A stretch of 64,000 nt of DNA from F23-B02 sp963625655. GTDB taxonomy: Bacteria; Bacillota; Clostridia; Oscillospirales; Oscillospiraceae. The DNA lies in NCBI GenBank assembly GCA_963625655.1, contig CAVFTS010000002.1, positions 21,567 through 85,566 of the forward strand. The letters are read 5' to 3'. The translations under genes and the position numbers were made by a program. Shown piece by piece: positions 18,832 to 27,184 of the stretch; within the stretch, counting starts at the first letter, position 1; every line of letters begins with the position of its first letter. The notes under the pieces are model-generated. The model saw only the letters and a list, made by a program, of their open reading frames with translations, did not search any database and had not been told where the DNA came from.

Positions 18832-20019
18832 TTAACTTTCGGCTTTTTCGTGATCGTTTCGGAGTATACCGTACTTTTTAAGAAGCTCTATGCGTTCGTT
18901 TCCTATCCTGATGCTTTCGGAGGCGGAAAGAGACCCCTGCCGCAGGTAGCGCACGATGCGCACGCCCCAAGCCGCGGGCAGCAGCAGAGCGCTTTTTTTC
19001 ACCCACGGAAAGCTCATCTCCATCACGGCTCTTGAGGGAAAGACCGCACTTTTCAGCGGTGCGGCGGCGCTGCCGTTTGAGGCCTCGAGCGCACCGAGGG
19101 TCATGCTGCCGCTGTGCTTGCGATTCATGTCGGCGGAGCCGTAGATGCCGCCGAGGAGCGCATCACGCACAAGGTCATCCCCGTCAAGGCGGGGGAAAGC
19201 TTCGGGGAAGGCCATGCCGAAATGCTTTTCGGCGGCGTCGAATACCCCGGCGCAGAAGCCCTGAGCATGTACCGAGCGCATAAGCTCATACACACGCTGC
19301 CAGTCGATGTCGTAAGCCTTTGCCCACTGCGAGATGTCGCATATCTGACGGATGCCCACGCCGGAGGACACGAAATGCTTGTAGGCGTGCAGCAGCAGAA
19401 AGCTCATGTGATCCGTCGGCTCAAGGCAAAGCACGGGGATGCCGTCAATGTCCCGCTCCTCGGCACGGCTCCAAAAGCCGTCGGAGAGTGAGTTCAGGGC
19501 GTTGAGGGCGGAGTTTTCCTGAGGAAACAGCTCCCAGTGCCCCTCGACGAGAAGCCCGTTTCTCGTGCAGCGCTCCTCGTGGGCGTTCTCAAAGTCGGGG
19601 TCGGACGCCTCAAAGCCGAGGGAGAGCATCGCCGCATGAAAGTCGGGGTAGCCGCTGCGGATGTAGAGATCCTCGTCGGACGAGACCCGAAGGTCGGGCT
19701 TTGGGTATGTCCTGCGGCAGAGAAGCCCTTTGACGAGAAGGGGACGTATCCCCGAACCGTCAAGCTCACGCAGGAGCGTTTTAAATTCCGATTCCGAGCG
19801 AAGCTGATTTGCGACGGTGTGCCGCACCCTTGTCCGCACGGAGGGGAAAAGCTCCTCCGGCATACTGCCGCCCGCTGCGTCAAACACGAGGGGCAGAAGC
19901 TTCTGCTCCTCGGCCGTTCGTATGAGTCGCCGCCACGCATCATTTGAGAGCGAAAGCTCCGTCTTTTCGCCTCGCAGAGCGGCGGAAACGGCGACAAGAA
20001 GCGCATTTTCGGCGTTCAT
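18832..20019 (-). CDS. Nucleotidyltransferase-fold protein (NTP_transf_5 family)
   Basis: A 395-residue protein resembling the uncharacterised nucleotidyltransferase family PF14907, often found in polysaccharide and lasso-peptide loci. The polymerase-beta-like core is visible as LLVKGLLCRRTYPKPDLR followed by SSDEDLYI, carrying the acidic pair expected for metal binding. Later conserved stretches include HWELF and DHMSFLLLHAYKHF. The ATG at 20019 is favoured over one six codons upstream because it forms an ATGA overlap with the glycosyltransferase gene and has GGAGGAAG in range. It is cotranscribed with a GT2 and a hotdog thioesterase. Its transfer substrate is unknown. Confidence 0.8.
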   Translation of the reverse strand: MNAENALLVAVSAALRGEKTELSLSNDAWRRLIRTAEEQKLLPLVFDAAGGSMPEELFPSVRTRVRHTVANQLRSESEFKTLLRELDGSGIRPLLVKGLLCRRTYPKPDLRVSSDEDLYIRSGYPDFHAAMLSLGFEASDPDFENAHEERCTRNGLLVEGHWELFPQENSALNALNSLSDGFWSRAEERDIDGIPVLCLEPTDHMSFLLLHAYKHFVSSGVGIRQICDISQWAKAYDIDWQRVYELMRSVHAQGFCAGVFDAAEKHFGMAFPEAFPRLDGDDLVRDALLGGIYGSADMNRKHSGSMTLGALEASNGSAAAPLKSAVFPSRAVMEMSFPWVKKSALLLPAAWGVRIVRYLRQGSLSASESIRIGNERIELLKKYGILRNDHEKAES

Positions 20020-20978
20020 TTGCTGCCTTCCTCCCACGTTCTGTCGGAGATGATGTACCTCGGACGGGCCTTAGTCTCCATGTAAATCTTGCCGACGTAT
20101 TCGCCGATGATGCCCATGCATATGAGCTGCACTCCGCCGACGAAGCAGACGATGCAGGTGGTGCTTGCCCAGCCTGCGACGGTATCTCCGCATATGGCGG
20201 CGATGATCGCCCAAATGACGCCGATGAAGCTGATGAGCGCAACGACCAGACCGAAGCTCATTATCATGCGCAGGGGCTTTACCGACAGACTCGTAATGCC
20301 GTCTGCCGCCAGCGCCATCATTTTCTTTAATGGGTATTTGCTCTCGCCCGCAATGCGTTCACTGCGGCTGTACTCGACGCTCGTGCTTTTAAAGCCGACG
20401 AGCGGTACCATGCCCCGCAGAAACAGATTGACCTCGTGAAACTCCGAGAGCGCATCAAGCGCTCCGGCGGATATGAGACGGTAGTCGGCGTGGTTATACA
20501 CGACCTCTGCGCCCATCAGCGACAGGAATTTGTAAAAGCCCTGCGCCGTGCTGCGCTTAAAGAAGCCGTCTGTTTCACGGTTAGAGCGCACGCCGTACAC
20601 CACGTCGCAGCCGTCATCGTAGGCGTCGACCATTTTGTCCATGGCGTTTATGTCGTCCTGCCCGTCGCAGTCAACGGATATGGTGATGTCGCACTTTCCC
20701 CGTGCCTCCATCAGTCCGGCAAGGAGAGCGTTCTGATGCCCTCGGTTGCGGCTCTGACTGATGCCGATATAATGCTCATCGCTCCTTGAAAGCTCGCTTA
20801 TGATCTCCCATGTGCGGTCACGGCTGCCGTCGTTTACGAACATGATGCGGCTCCGGTCCGCTATCTTTCCCGCCTGCACGAGCGAGAGAAGCTTTTTAAG
20901 GAACATGGGCGCCGTTATCGGCAGCACCTCCTCCTCGTTGTAGCAGGGAATGACGATGAAAAGGGTAGGAGCGCTCAT
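20016..20978 (-). CDS. Family 2 glycosyltransferase with C-terminal membrane hairpin (GtrB/ArnC-like)
   Basis: A 320-residue membrane-bound glycosyltransferase that likely loads a sugar onto undecaprenyl phosphate. The GT-A domain covers residues about 1-225 with IPCYNEEEVLP, VNDGSRDRTWE and the DXD-type SVDCDGQDD. The segment KRSTAQGFYKFLS is the amphipathic region typical of GtrB-like enzymes, and two membrane helices follow (about 230-295). It overlaps its neighbours on both sides by 4 bp (ATGA), so the three genes are translated together. Candidate roles are wall glycan or lipid decoration. The sugar is not predictable. Confidence 0.92.
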   Translation of the reverse strand: MSAPTLFIVIPCYNEEEVLPITAPMFLKKLLSLVQAGKIADRSRIMFVNDGSRDRTWEIISELSRSDEHYIGISQSRNRGHQNALLAGLMEARGKCDITISVDCDGQDDINAMDKMVDAYDDGCDVVYGVRSNRETDGFFKRSTAQGFYKFLSLMGAEVVYNHADYRLISAGALDALSEFHEVNLFLRGMVPLVGFKSTSVEYSRSERIAGESKYPLKKMMALAADGITSLSVKPLRMIMSFGLVVALISFIGVIWAIIAAICGDTVAGWASTTCIVCFVGGVQLICMGIIGEYVGKIYMETKARPRYIISDRTWEEGSK

Positions 20979-21379
20979 TTTGCGTTGTCCTCCGACATGA
21001 ATATTTGGAACTCGCCTCTGGCGGTGTGAACGCCCTCGTCGTTATACACGTTCGTTTCGATAAACAGCACCTTTCTGCCGTTTTTGATGATCTTCGCCTC
21101 GGCACGGAGGCTCTTGCCCCTTGAGGGACGGAGGTACTGCATATTCGCAGACAGGGTGACGCCTCGACGCTCGATCCCGCTTGCCAGCACCCCGGAGGCG
21201 ACGTCGCACATTGAGTACACAAAGCCGCCGTGCGCCATGCCCCAAGGGTTCATGGAGGTGGGGAGAAGCTCTGCCGTGACGACGCAGAAATCGTCGCCTA
21301 CATCGGTGACGGTGAGGCCGTTGTGCATATTGTAGGCGCAGCGTGTGTTGACCGCTTCGATAAAAGCTTTTTTGTCCAT
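20975..21379 (-). CDS. PaaI-type hotdog-fold thioesterase
   Basis: A 134-residue hotdog-fold acyl-CoA thioesterase of the PaaI/YdiI group. The catalytic-helix region is seen as NPWGMAHGGFVYSMCDVASGVLA (shortened: the HGG motif followed by the central helix), and the last strands as VLFIETNVYNDEGVHTARGEF, the usual substrate-tunnel end. Length is normal for the family. It is the first gene of the three-gene unit with the GT2 and the nucleotidyltransferase. The acyl substrate cannot be told. Confidence 0.88.
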   Translation of the reverse strand: MDKKAFIEAVNTRCAYNMHNGLTVTDVGDDFCVVTAELLPTSMNPWGMAHGGFVYSMCDVASGVLASGIERRGVTLSANMQYLRPSRGKSLRAEAKIIKNGRKVLFIETNVYNDEGVHTARGEFQIFMSEDNAK

Positions 21380-21404
21380 TTAAATGCTCCGAGAGTAAGA
21401 GTAA

Positions 21405-21438
21405 GGGTCGGCAAAGCCTTCCGCAGCTCGGCCGACCC
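21405..21438 (-). terminator. Hairpin between the ClpC-like gene and the thioesterase operon
   Basis: GGGTCGGC / GCCGACCC stem downstream of the ClpC-like gene on the minus strand. The following tract is only moderately T-rich (TTACTCTTACTC), so termination may be partial. Confidence 0.5.
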
Positions 21439-21482
21439 CGTTGTGTTTTCAATAATACTACACTCGGCGCTTTGCGTCAACA

Positions 21483-23525
21483 TCACTCCGTTTTCCTCAG
21501 CGTGACGCTGCCGCTGCTCACCGCCGCAAGCACCTTGTCGCCACGCTCAAGCTCGCCGTCAAGCAGCATTTCGGCGGCTTTGTCTTCGACGAGCGAGCGT
21601 ATGACCCGACGCAGCGGGCGAGCGCCGTACTTCTCGTCGTAGCCGCTGTCTGCAATGACGTCGACGACGTCCTCCGGCAGCTCAAGCTCCATGCCAAGCT
21701 CCGTAAAGCGTGAGGCAACACAGCCGAGCATACGCCGGGTTATCCTGCGTATCTCCTCCCGTGAGAGACGTCGGAAGATGATCTTTTCGTCGATTCTGTT
21801 TAAAAACTCCGGACGGAATACCGAACGCAGCTCCTCGTTTATGCGCTCGTCCTGCTCGGCCTCGAACGCCCTTGCGCCGCTGTCGCCCGAAAAGCCGAGT
21901 CTGTGCCTGCCCTCGGTCACGGTCTTCGCACCGATGTTCGAGGTCATGACGATGACGGTGTTGCGGAAGTCAACGCATCTGCCCGTCGAGTCGGTGAGGT
22001 GTCCGTCGTCCATTATCTGAAGCAGGATGCCCCAAACGTCCTCGTGCGCATTTTCAATCTCGTCGAACAGCACGACCGACCACGGGTGCCGCCGCACCTT
22101 TTCTGTGAGCTGACCGCCGTCCTCGTAGCCGACGTAGCCGGGAGGCGAGCCTATAAGCTTGCTCACGGCGTGCTTTTCCATATACTCCGACATATCGAGG
22201 CGTATCATGGAGCGCTCGTCACCGTAGACCGCCTCGGCGAGCGCACGGCAAAGCTCGGTCTTTCCCACGCCCGTGGGCCCGAGGAACAGAAAGCTGCCGA
22301 TGGGACGTGAGGGGTCGGAAAGCCCCGTGCGCCCCCGGCGAATCGCCCTTGCGACGGCGCTCACGGCACTGTCCTGCCCCACGACACGGCGGTGCAGTAT
22401 ATCCTCCATGCCCCGCAGCCGCTCCCGCTCGTCGGTGCCGAGGCTGGATAGCGGTATGCCCGTCCACTGGGACACGATCTCGGCGACGTCCTCCCCGGTG
22501 ACGAGCTTGCCGCCGGAGACGTGTATGCGTGCCGCCGCCTCGTCCACGAGGTCTATCGCCTTGTCCGGCAGAAAGCGGTCGGCGATGTAGCGCTGCGACA
22601 GCTCAAGCGCCGCATCGAGCGCCGAGCGGCTTATCTTGAGACGGTGGTGCGCTTCAAGCCCCTCACGCACGCCGAGGAGCATCTGCATCGTCTGCTCCGG
22701 GGTCGGCTCCGCCACCTTGACGGGTTGAAAGCGCCTTTCCAGCGCCGCATCCTTTTCAATGTGGCGGCGGTACTCCTCCGGGGTCGTTGCGCCGATTATC
22801 TGCACCTCGCCCCTGCCGAGTGCGGGCTTCAGAATGTTTGCGGCGTCGATCGCACCCTCCGCCGAGCCTGCGCCGATTATCGTGTGCAGCTCGTCGATGA
22901 ACAAAATGACGTCGCCCGCCTTTTTGACGTCCTTTAGAACCGCCTTTACACGCTCCTCAAAATCGCCACGGTACTTCGTCCCAGCAAGCAGCGCCGACAT
23001 ATCAAGCGAAACGAGCCGCTTTCCGGCAATGTTGTCGGGCGCTTCGCCGCCGGCAATGTAGAGCGCTATGCCCTCGGCGATCGCCGTCTTGCCGACTCCG
23101 GGCTCGCCTATAAGCACGGGATTGTTCTTCGTTCGGCGTGATAGTATCTGCACGCTGCGGCGTATCTCCTCACTCCTGCCGATTATCGGCTCGATGCCGC
23201 CGGAGGCGGCAAGCTGCGTGAGGTCACGGCCGTACTGGTCGAGTATGCGGGTCTCGCCGTGCCTGACGGCGGTCTTGGGCGGTGTCGGAGGTGTGGACTT
23301 TGCCTTCGGGGCGGAGCTTCCGAACACCGCAAGCACCTCGGTGTATATCTCGTTTAAGTCGCAGCCACAGCACGAGAGCGCCGCAGCACCGCCGCAGTCG
23401 GGCTGGCGCAGGATGCCGAGCAGGAGATGCTCCGTGCCGACGTAGCGGTGACCGAGCGAGGCGGCAAGCCGTGCCTGCTCTATGGCGGCCTCCGCCTTTT
23501 CGGTGAATTTTTCGTTATTCTTCAA
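21483..23525 (-). CDS. ClpC/ClpA-like AAA+ unfoldase lacking the middle domain
   Basis: A 680-residue Hsp100 unfoldase. It has the N-terminal Clp repeat domain (KFTEKAEAAIEQARLAA; HRYVGTEHLLLGIL), AAA1 (GEPGVGKTA, ILFIDELHT) and AAA2 (GPTGVGKTE, VVLFDEIENAHEDV). A candidate ClpP-docking LGF tripeptide (RHRLGFSG) after the second sensor region points to a ClpP partner rather than a disaggregase. Between the AAA1 lid and SQWTGIPLSSL there is only a short linker, so the ClpC UVR/middle domain is missing and total length is about 130 residues below ClpC. The start is taken as TTG at 23525, where AAGGGGG is well placed and the Clp N domain begins. An ATG at 23615 is in frame but lacks family similarity. 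Confidence 0.9.
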   Translation of the reverse strand: MKNNEKFTEKAEAAIEQARLAASLGHRYVGTEHLLLGILRQPDCGGAAALSCCGCDLNEIYTEVLAVFGSSAPKAKSTPPTPPKTAVRHGETRILDQYGRDLTQLAASGGIEPIIGRSEEIRRSVQILSRRTKNNPVLIGEPGVGKTAIAEGIALYIAGGEAPDNIAGKRLVSLDMSALLAGTKYRGDFEERVKAVLKDVKKAGDVILFIDELHTIIGAGSAEGAIDAANILKPALGRGEVQIIGATTPEEYRRHIEKDAALERRFQPVKVAEPTPEQTMQMLLGVREGLEAHHRLKISRSALDAALELSQRYIADRFLPDKAIDLVDEAAARIHVSGGKLVTGEDVAEIVSQWTGIPLSSLGTDERERLRGMEDILHRRVVGQDSAVSAVARAIRRGRTGLSDPSRPIGSFLFLGPTGVGKTELCRALAEAVYGDERSMIRLDMSEYMEKHAVSKLIGSPPGYVGYEDGGQLTEKVRRHPWSVVLFDEIENAHEDVWGILLQIMDDGHLTDSTGRCVDFRNTVIVMTSNIGAKTVTEGRHRLGFSGDSGARAFEAEQDERINEELRSVFRPEFLNRIDEKIIFRRLSREEIRRITRRMLGCVASRFTELGMELELPEDVVDVIADSGYDEKYGARPLRRVIRSLVEDKAAEMLLDGELERGDKVLAAVSSGSVTLRKTE

Positions 23526-23651
23526 GGAACCATTCCCCCTTGTACCCGTAATTTTATAATATTGCGAATTATTATCCTGCCGAAACCGGGCATTCACAAA
23601 GCTCATTATGGACAAAAAATCGGATTACTAAATGCGGGCGCAAGTTTTAGT

Positions 23652-23679
23652 TTGAATTTTCGTCGGGGTATGGTACAAT
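23652..23679 (+). promoter_or_regulatory. Promoter of the trmN6-like/rsmI unit
   Basis: TTGAAT (23652-23657), a 16-bp spacer and TACAAT (23674-23679), followed by AAGGAG and the ATG at 23705. Confidence 0.6.
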
Positions 23680-23704
23680 TTGATTCGCAAGAAGGAGAAA
23701 AAGC

Positions 23705-24430
23705 ATGGCAAATATTGAAGCTTTATGGGAGGGCGGACCGCAGTTTATCCAGTCCGGGCATTTTAAGCTCGGCACGGATTCGGTTCTGCTCGCCGATTTT
23801 GTGAATACGGCATCCCGAAAAAGGGGTATCGACCTCGGCTGCGGGTCGGGCATACTGCCGCTGCTGCTGATGCTGCGCTCGCCCGCACTTTCGATGACGG
23901 GGCTTGAAATCAACCCCGCCGCCGCCGAAGTCGCACGGGAGAACCTGCGCATAAACGGGCTTTCCGACAGAGGACGGATCACGGTCGGGGACATTCGGGA
24001 GTGCAGGAGTCTTTTTCCCTCCGGCAGCTTTGAGCTTGCGGTAGCGAACCCGCCATACTTTGCCCCCGGCAGCGGAAGGGTATCGCCGGACGCAGACAAG
24101 GCGTCGGCAAGGGCGGAGCTTGACTGCACCCTGCGTGACGTGGTGTCGGCGGCGTCCTACCTCTGCCCGACGGGTGGGAGCTTCTGTCTCGTCCACCGTG
24201 CGGAGCGCCTGACGGATCTTTTGTGCCTGCTGCGGGAGTATTCGCTTGAGCCGAAAAGACTGCGCTTTACGACCCACAGCGCAAGGTATTCGCCGTCGCT
24301 CGTCCTTGTCGAGGCGAGACGGGGAGCGGCCTCCGGACTTAAAGTGTTGCCGACGCTGTATCTCAGAAACGACGACGGCTCCGAGACCGAGGAGACGCTT
24401 AGGATATATCACAGGGAGGGAGCAAAATGA
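23705..24430 (+). CDS. tRNA1(Val) (adenine-N6)-methyltransferase family protein
   Basis: A 241-residue SAM-dependent methyltransferase of the TrmN6/YfiC/YabB family. The start LKLGTDSVLLADF-like stretch (here FKLGTDSVLLADFV) is the family hallmark. It is followed by SAM motif I IDLGCGSGILPLLL, the motif II acidic region TGLEINPAA and the N6-adenine catalytic tetrad NPPY within VANPPYFAPG. It probably modifies tRNA, by analogy with E. coli TrmN6 at A37 of tRNA-Val. Its last four bases overlap the start of rsmI, a gene order common in Firmicutes. AAGGAG precedes the ATG. Confidence 0.9.
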   Translation: MANIEALWEGGPQFIQSGHFKLGTDSVLLADFVNTASRKRGIDLGCGSGILPLLLMLRSPALSMTGLEINPAAAEVARENLRINGLSDRGRITVGDIRECRSLFPSGSFELAVANPPYFAPGSGRVSPDADKASARAELDCTLRDVVSAASYLCPTGGSFCLVHRAERLTDLLCLLREYSLEPKRLRFTTHSARYSPSLVLVEARRGAASGLKVLPTLYLRNDDGSETEETLRIYHREGAK

Positions 24431-25269
24431 GCGGAAAACTGTACCTTGTCGGTACGCCGATAGGAAATCTCGGCGACTTTTCGCCGAGGGCGAGGAGCAT
24501 CCTTGAGGAGGTCGATTTCATCGCCGCCGAGGACACGAGAGTGACCTTGAAGCTTTTAAACCGCTTTGACATTCACAAGCCGCTCGTAAGCTACTTTGAG
24601 CATAACAAGTATGCGTCTGGGCCCAAAATTCTCGAGCGTCTGCTCGGCGGCGAAAGCTGCGCTTTGGTGACGGATGCGGGGATGCCCGCAATATCCGACC
24701 CCGGAGAGGACATGGTGCGCCTGTGCGCCGAAAACGGGATCGAGGTGCTGTCGGTGCCGGGACCCGTGGCGGTGTGTACCGCTCTTGCACTGTCGGCGCT
24801 GCCGACCGGCAGGTTCTGCTTCGAGGGCTTTCTCTCGACCTCGAACAAGAGCCGCAGGGAGCATCTTGAGTCGCTTGCAAACGAGCGGCGGACGATGGTG
24901 TTCTACGAAGCGCCGCACAAGCTGCTGCACACGTTGGAGGACATGAGAAGCACCTTCGGAGGTACGAGAAGGATAAGCCTCTGCCGTGAGCTTACGAAGG
25001 TGCATGAGGAGACGCTGCGCACCGACCTTGACGGCGCCGTGCGGCACTTCTCCGAAACGCCGCCGAAGGGCGAGTTCGTCCTCGTCATCGAGGGAGCGTC
25101 GGAGGAGAAAAAGGAGATATGCATAGAAGAAGCCCTCCGCATTGCGGAGAGCTATCGCAGCGAGGGAATGTCGAGAAAGGCAGCGGCGAAGAAGGCCGCC
25201 GCCGAGACGGGCTTCGGCTCAAAGGAGCTTTACGACGCATCGCTGAACGAGGAAAATACTACATTATAA
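24427..25269 (+). CDS. rsmI: 16S rRNA (cytidine(1402)-2'-O)-methyltransferase
   Basis: A 280-residue tetrapyrrole-methylase-fold enzyme that 2'-O-methylates C1402 of 16S rRNA in the decoding centre. Family blocks are LYLVGTPIGNLGDFS at the N-terminus, AAEDTRVTLKLLN, SYFEHN, LVTDAGMPAISDPGE, VPGPVAVCTALALS, FLEGFLS-like FEGFLSTSNKSRRE and FYEAPHKLLHTL. The C-terminal region with SRKAAAKKAAAETGFGSKELY is the small helical extension found in full-length RsmI. The start overlaps the trmN6-like gene by 4 bp. Confidence 0.97.
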   Translation: MSGKLYLVGTPIGNLGDFSPRARSILEEVDFIAAEDTRVTLKLLNRFDIHKPLVSYFEHNKYASGPKILERLLGGESCALVTDAGMPAISDPGEDMVRLCAENGIEVLSVPGPVAVCTALALSALPTGRFCFEGFLSTSNKSRREHLESLANERRTMVFYEAPHKLLHTLEDMRSTFGGTRRISLCRELTKVHEETLRTDLDGAVRHFSETPPKGEFVLVIEGASEEKKEICIEEALRIAESYRSEGMSRKAAAKKAAAETGFGSKELYDASLNEENTTL

Positions 25270-25284
25270 ATTAAGGAGAACGGT

Positions 25285-25578
25285 ATGATACTTTTTCAGA
25301 TTTACCGCAGCGCAAGCACAAAGGTGGTAGGACTAATAAACGGCAGCCTCGGCTATACGAGGGACAAGTATGCCGAGGTCGCAGGCGAGAACCCCGCAGA
25401 GATATTAAACGGCATCACGCTTGAGCTTGAGCCGTATGTTTTCGGCGACGCCGAGATAGATAAGGACAAGCTCGACGAGCTTATCGCCGCCTACGCCGAT
25501 TTTCAAGAGGCGTTCGACGTCGATATGGAGGAGGAGCTTTCCGCATTGCGCTCGGCACTCATGTACCTCGATATCTGA
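25285..25578 (+). CDS. Small acidic protein of unknown function
   Basis: A 97-residue acidic protein without membrane segments. It begins LFQIYRSASTKVVGLINGS and ends with a Glu/Asp-rich helical stretch (EAFDVDMEEELSALRSAL). I do not recognise a family. TAAGGAG at good distance before the ATG, GC3-rich codons like its neighbours and a 15-bp gap after rsmI make it a believable third gene of that operon. It could be an rRNA/tRNA-modification accessory by position only. Confidence 0.65.
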   Translation: MILFQIYRSASTKVVGLINGSLGYTRDKYAEVAGENPAEILNGITLELEPYVFGDAEIDKDKLDELIAAYADFQEAFDVDMEEELSALRSALMYLDI

Positions 25579-25603
25579 TTTTCGGCGAAATTCGAGCCTT
25601 TTG

Positions 25604-25632
25604 TTGACAAAAAGGCGTAAAGAGAGTATTCT
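25604..25632 (+). promoter_or_regulatory. Promoter of the APC permease gene
   Basis: TTGACA (25604-25609), a 17-bp spacer and TATTCT (25627-25632), about 68 bp before the ATG. Confidence 0.75.
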
Positions 25633-25699
25633 GCTACTAAAGCGCATTAAATTACTAAATTGTTCTCGGTGTTTTTGCGCAAAGTTAAGGAGATAGAGT

Positions 25700-27127
25700 A
25701 TGAACAATAAAATGGAAAAACGCTACGGACTTCCTACCGCAATTTCCATGGTCATCGGTATAGTTATCGGTTCGGGAGTGTTTATCAAGGGCGGCAAGGT
25801 GCTGTCACTCACGGGCGGCAACCTCGTTCAGGGTATCGCCGTCGTCGGTATCGTGGGTCTTATCTGCATTATCTGCTCCCTTGTTTTTGCGACCCTTGGC
25901 AGTAAGTACGAGAAAATAAACGGCGTCGTCGACTATGCCGAGCTTGCGCTCGGACCCAAGTACGCCTACTATGTCGGCTGGTTTATGACCACGATATACA
26001 CGCCGGCGCTTTCGGCAATGCTTGCCTTCTTCTCGGCGATGATGTTTTTGCGGCTTTTCGGAATAGACGCCATTGACTTTACGACCGGCTCCGTCAACGC
26101 CGTCGCAATCGGCGTGGGTGCAGGCTTCCTTATGATAGGCTACGGCATCAATGCCCTCAGCCCCAAGATTGCGGGCAAGCTCCAGGTCGGTATGACCGTT
26201 ATAAAGCTCATTCCGCTTATACTCATGGGCATCGTCGGTACGATAGTCGGTCTCAAAAACGGAACGACGCTTCGGGTGCTTGACTATGTAAATTCCCCGG
26301 AATACACCGCCGTCGGCGGTGAGGGCTTCTTCAAGGCGATAGTCGGTTTTGCCTTTGCGTATGAGGGCTGGATACTTGCGACCTCCATAAACGCAGAGCT
26401 GAAGGACTCCAAAAAGAACCTGCCCCGTGCGCTCGTTCTCGGCGCTCTGGTCACGATAATCCTGTATGCGCTGTACATTTGGTCGATGAGCGCTGTCGGC
26501 GACGTAAATACGATAATCGCAACGTGGCCCTTCGGCGAGAAGCTGCCGCAGATAGCCTTTGACAAAGTGTTCGGCGGAGCCTTCGGAACGATAGTTTATG
26601 TGTTCATCACCATCTCCTGCCTCGGCACGATGAACGGTCTTATCATGTCGTCCTGCCGCAGCCTTTACTCCGTCACCGCAAGAGGCATGGGCCCCAAGCC
26701 CGAATTCTTCGGGGACTTGGACGGACAGAACAACTTTGCGATAAAGTCCTCCATCGTGGGCATGATGCTTGCCGGCTTCTGGTACGCATGGACCGTTATG
26801 ATGTGGATGGGCGGCCCCGGACTTTTCGGTGCGGTACACTCCTGCGAGTGGTTTGCGTGGGAGCCTGATGAGATATGCATAATCTGCCTGTACGTCATGT
26901 ATATACCCATGATGATAGGTCTGATGGTCAAGGCAAAGGAGCTGCACCCCGTAAAGCGCTTCGTGCTTCCCGCACTCGGCGTGCTGTGCTGCCTGTTCTT
27001 CTGCTATGCGATTTGGGCGGGCTACGGCTGGAAGCAGTGTTTGGGCTTCCTCGGATTCTTTGCGGTCGTCATGTTCATCGGCTACCTGTTTGAGCTGTTC
27101 CGCAGAAAAAACGAAAAGAAAAAATAA
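25700..27127 (+). CDS. APC-superfamily amino acid permease
   Basis: A 475-residue transporter with about 12 membrane helices. The N-terminal unwound helix TM1 is seen as AISMVIGIVIGSGVFIKGG, matching the GIxxGxGIF motif of amino acid/polyamine antiporters (LAT/YfnA-like). Another characteristic stretch is AFAYEGWILATSINAELKDSKKNLPRAL around TM6, which includes the substrate-binding break. It stands alone with its own promoter and terminator. AAGGAG lies 7 bases before the ATG. The amino acid carried, and whether it exchanges or symports, cannot be told. Confidence 0.93.
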   Translation: MNNKMEKRYGLPTAISMVIGIVIGSGVFIKGGKVLSLTGGNLVQGIAVVGIVGLICIICSLVFATLGSKYEKINGVVDYAELALGPKYAYYVGWFMTTIYTPALSAMLAFFSAMMFLRLFGIDAIDFTTGSVNAVAIGVGAGFLMIGYGINALSPKIAGKLQVGMTVIKLIPLILMGIVGTIVGLKNGTTLRVLDYVNSPEYTAVGGEGFFKAIVGFAFAYEGWILATSINAELKDSKKNLPRALVLGALVTIILYALYIWSMSAVGDVNTIIATWPFGEKLPQIAFDKVFGGAFGTIVYVFITISCLGTMNGLIMSSCRSLYSVTARGMGPKPEFFGDLDGQNNFAIKSSIVGMMLAGFWYAWTVMMWMGGPGLFGAVHSCEWFAWEPDEICIICLYVMYIPMMIGLMVKAKELHPVKRFVLPALGVLCCLFFCYAIWAGYGWKQCLGFLGFFAVVMFIGYLFELFRRKNEKKK

Positions 27128-27141
27128 GATCAAGTAAGATC

Positions 27142-27180
27142 AAAAAGCCTCTGCAAGGAACGCCTTGCAGAGGCTTTTTC
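27142..27180. terminator. Bidirectional terminator between convergent transporter genes
   Basis: A perfect 17-bp stem AAAAAGCCTCTGCAAGG / CCTTGCAGAGGCTTTTT with a 4-base loop, between the APC permease and the ABC exporter operon. Confidence 0.93.
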
Positions 27181-27184
27181 ATTG

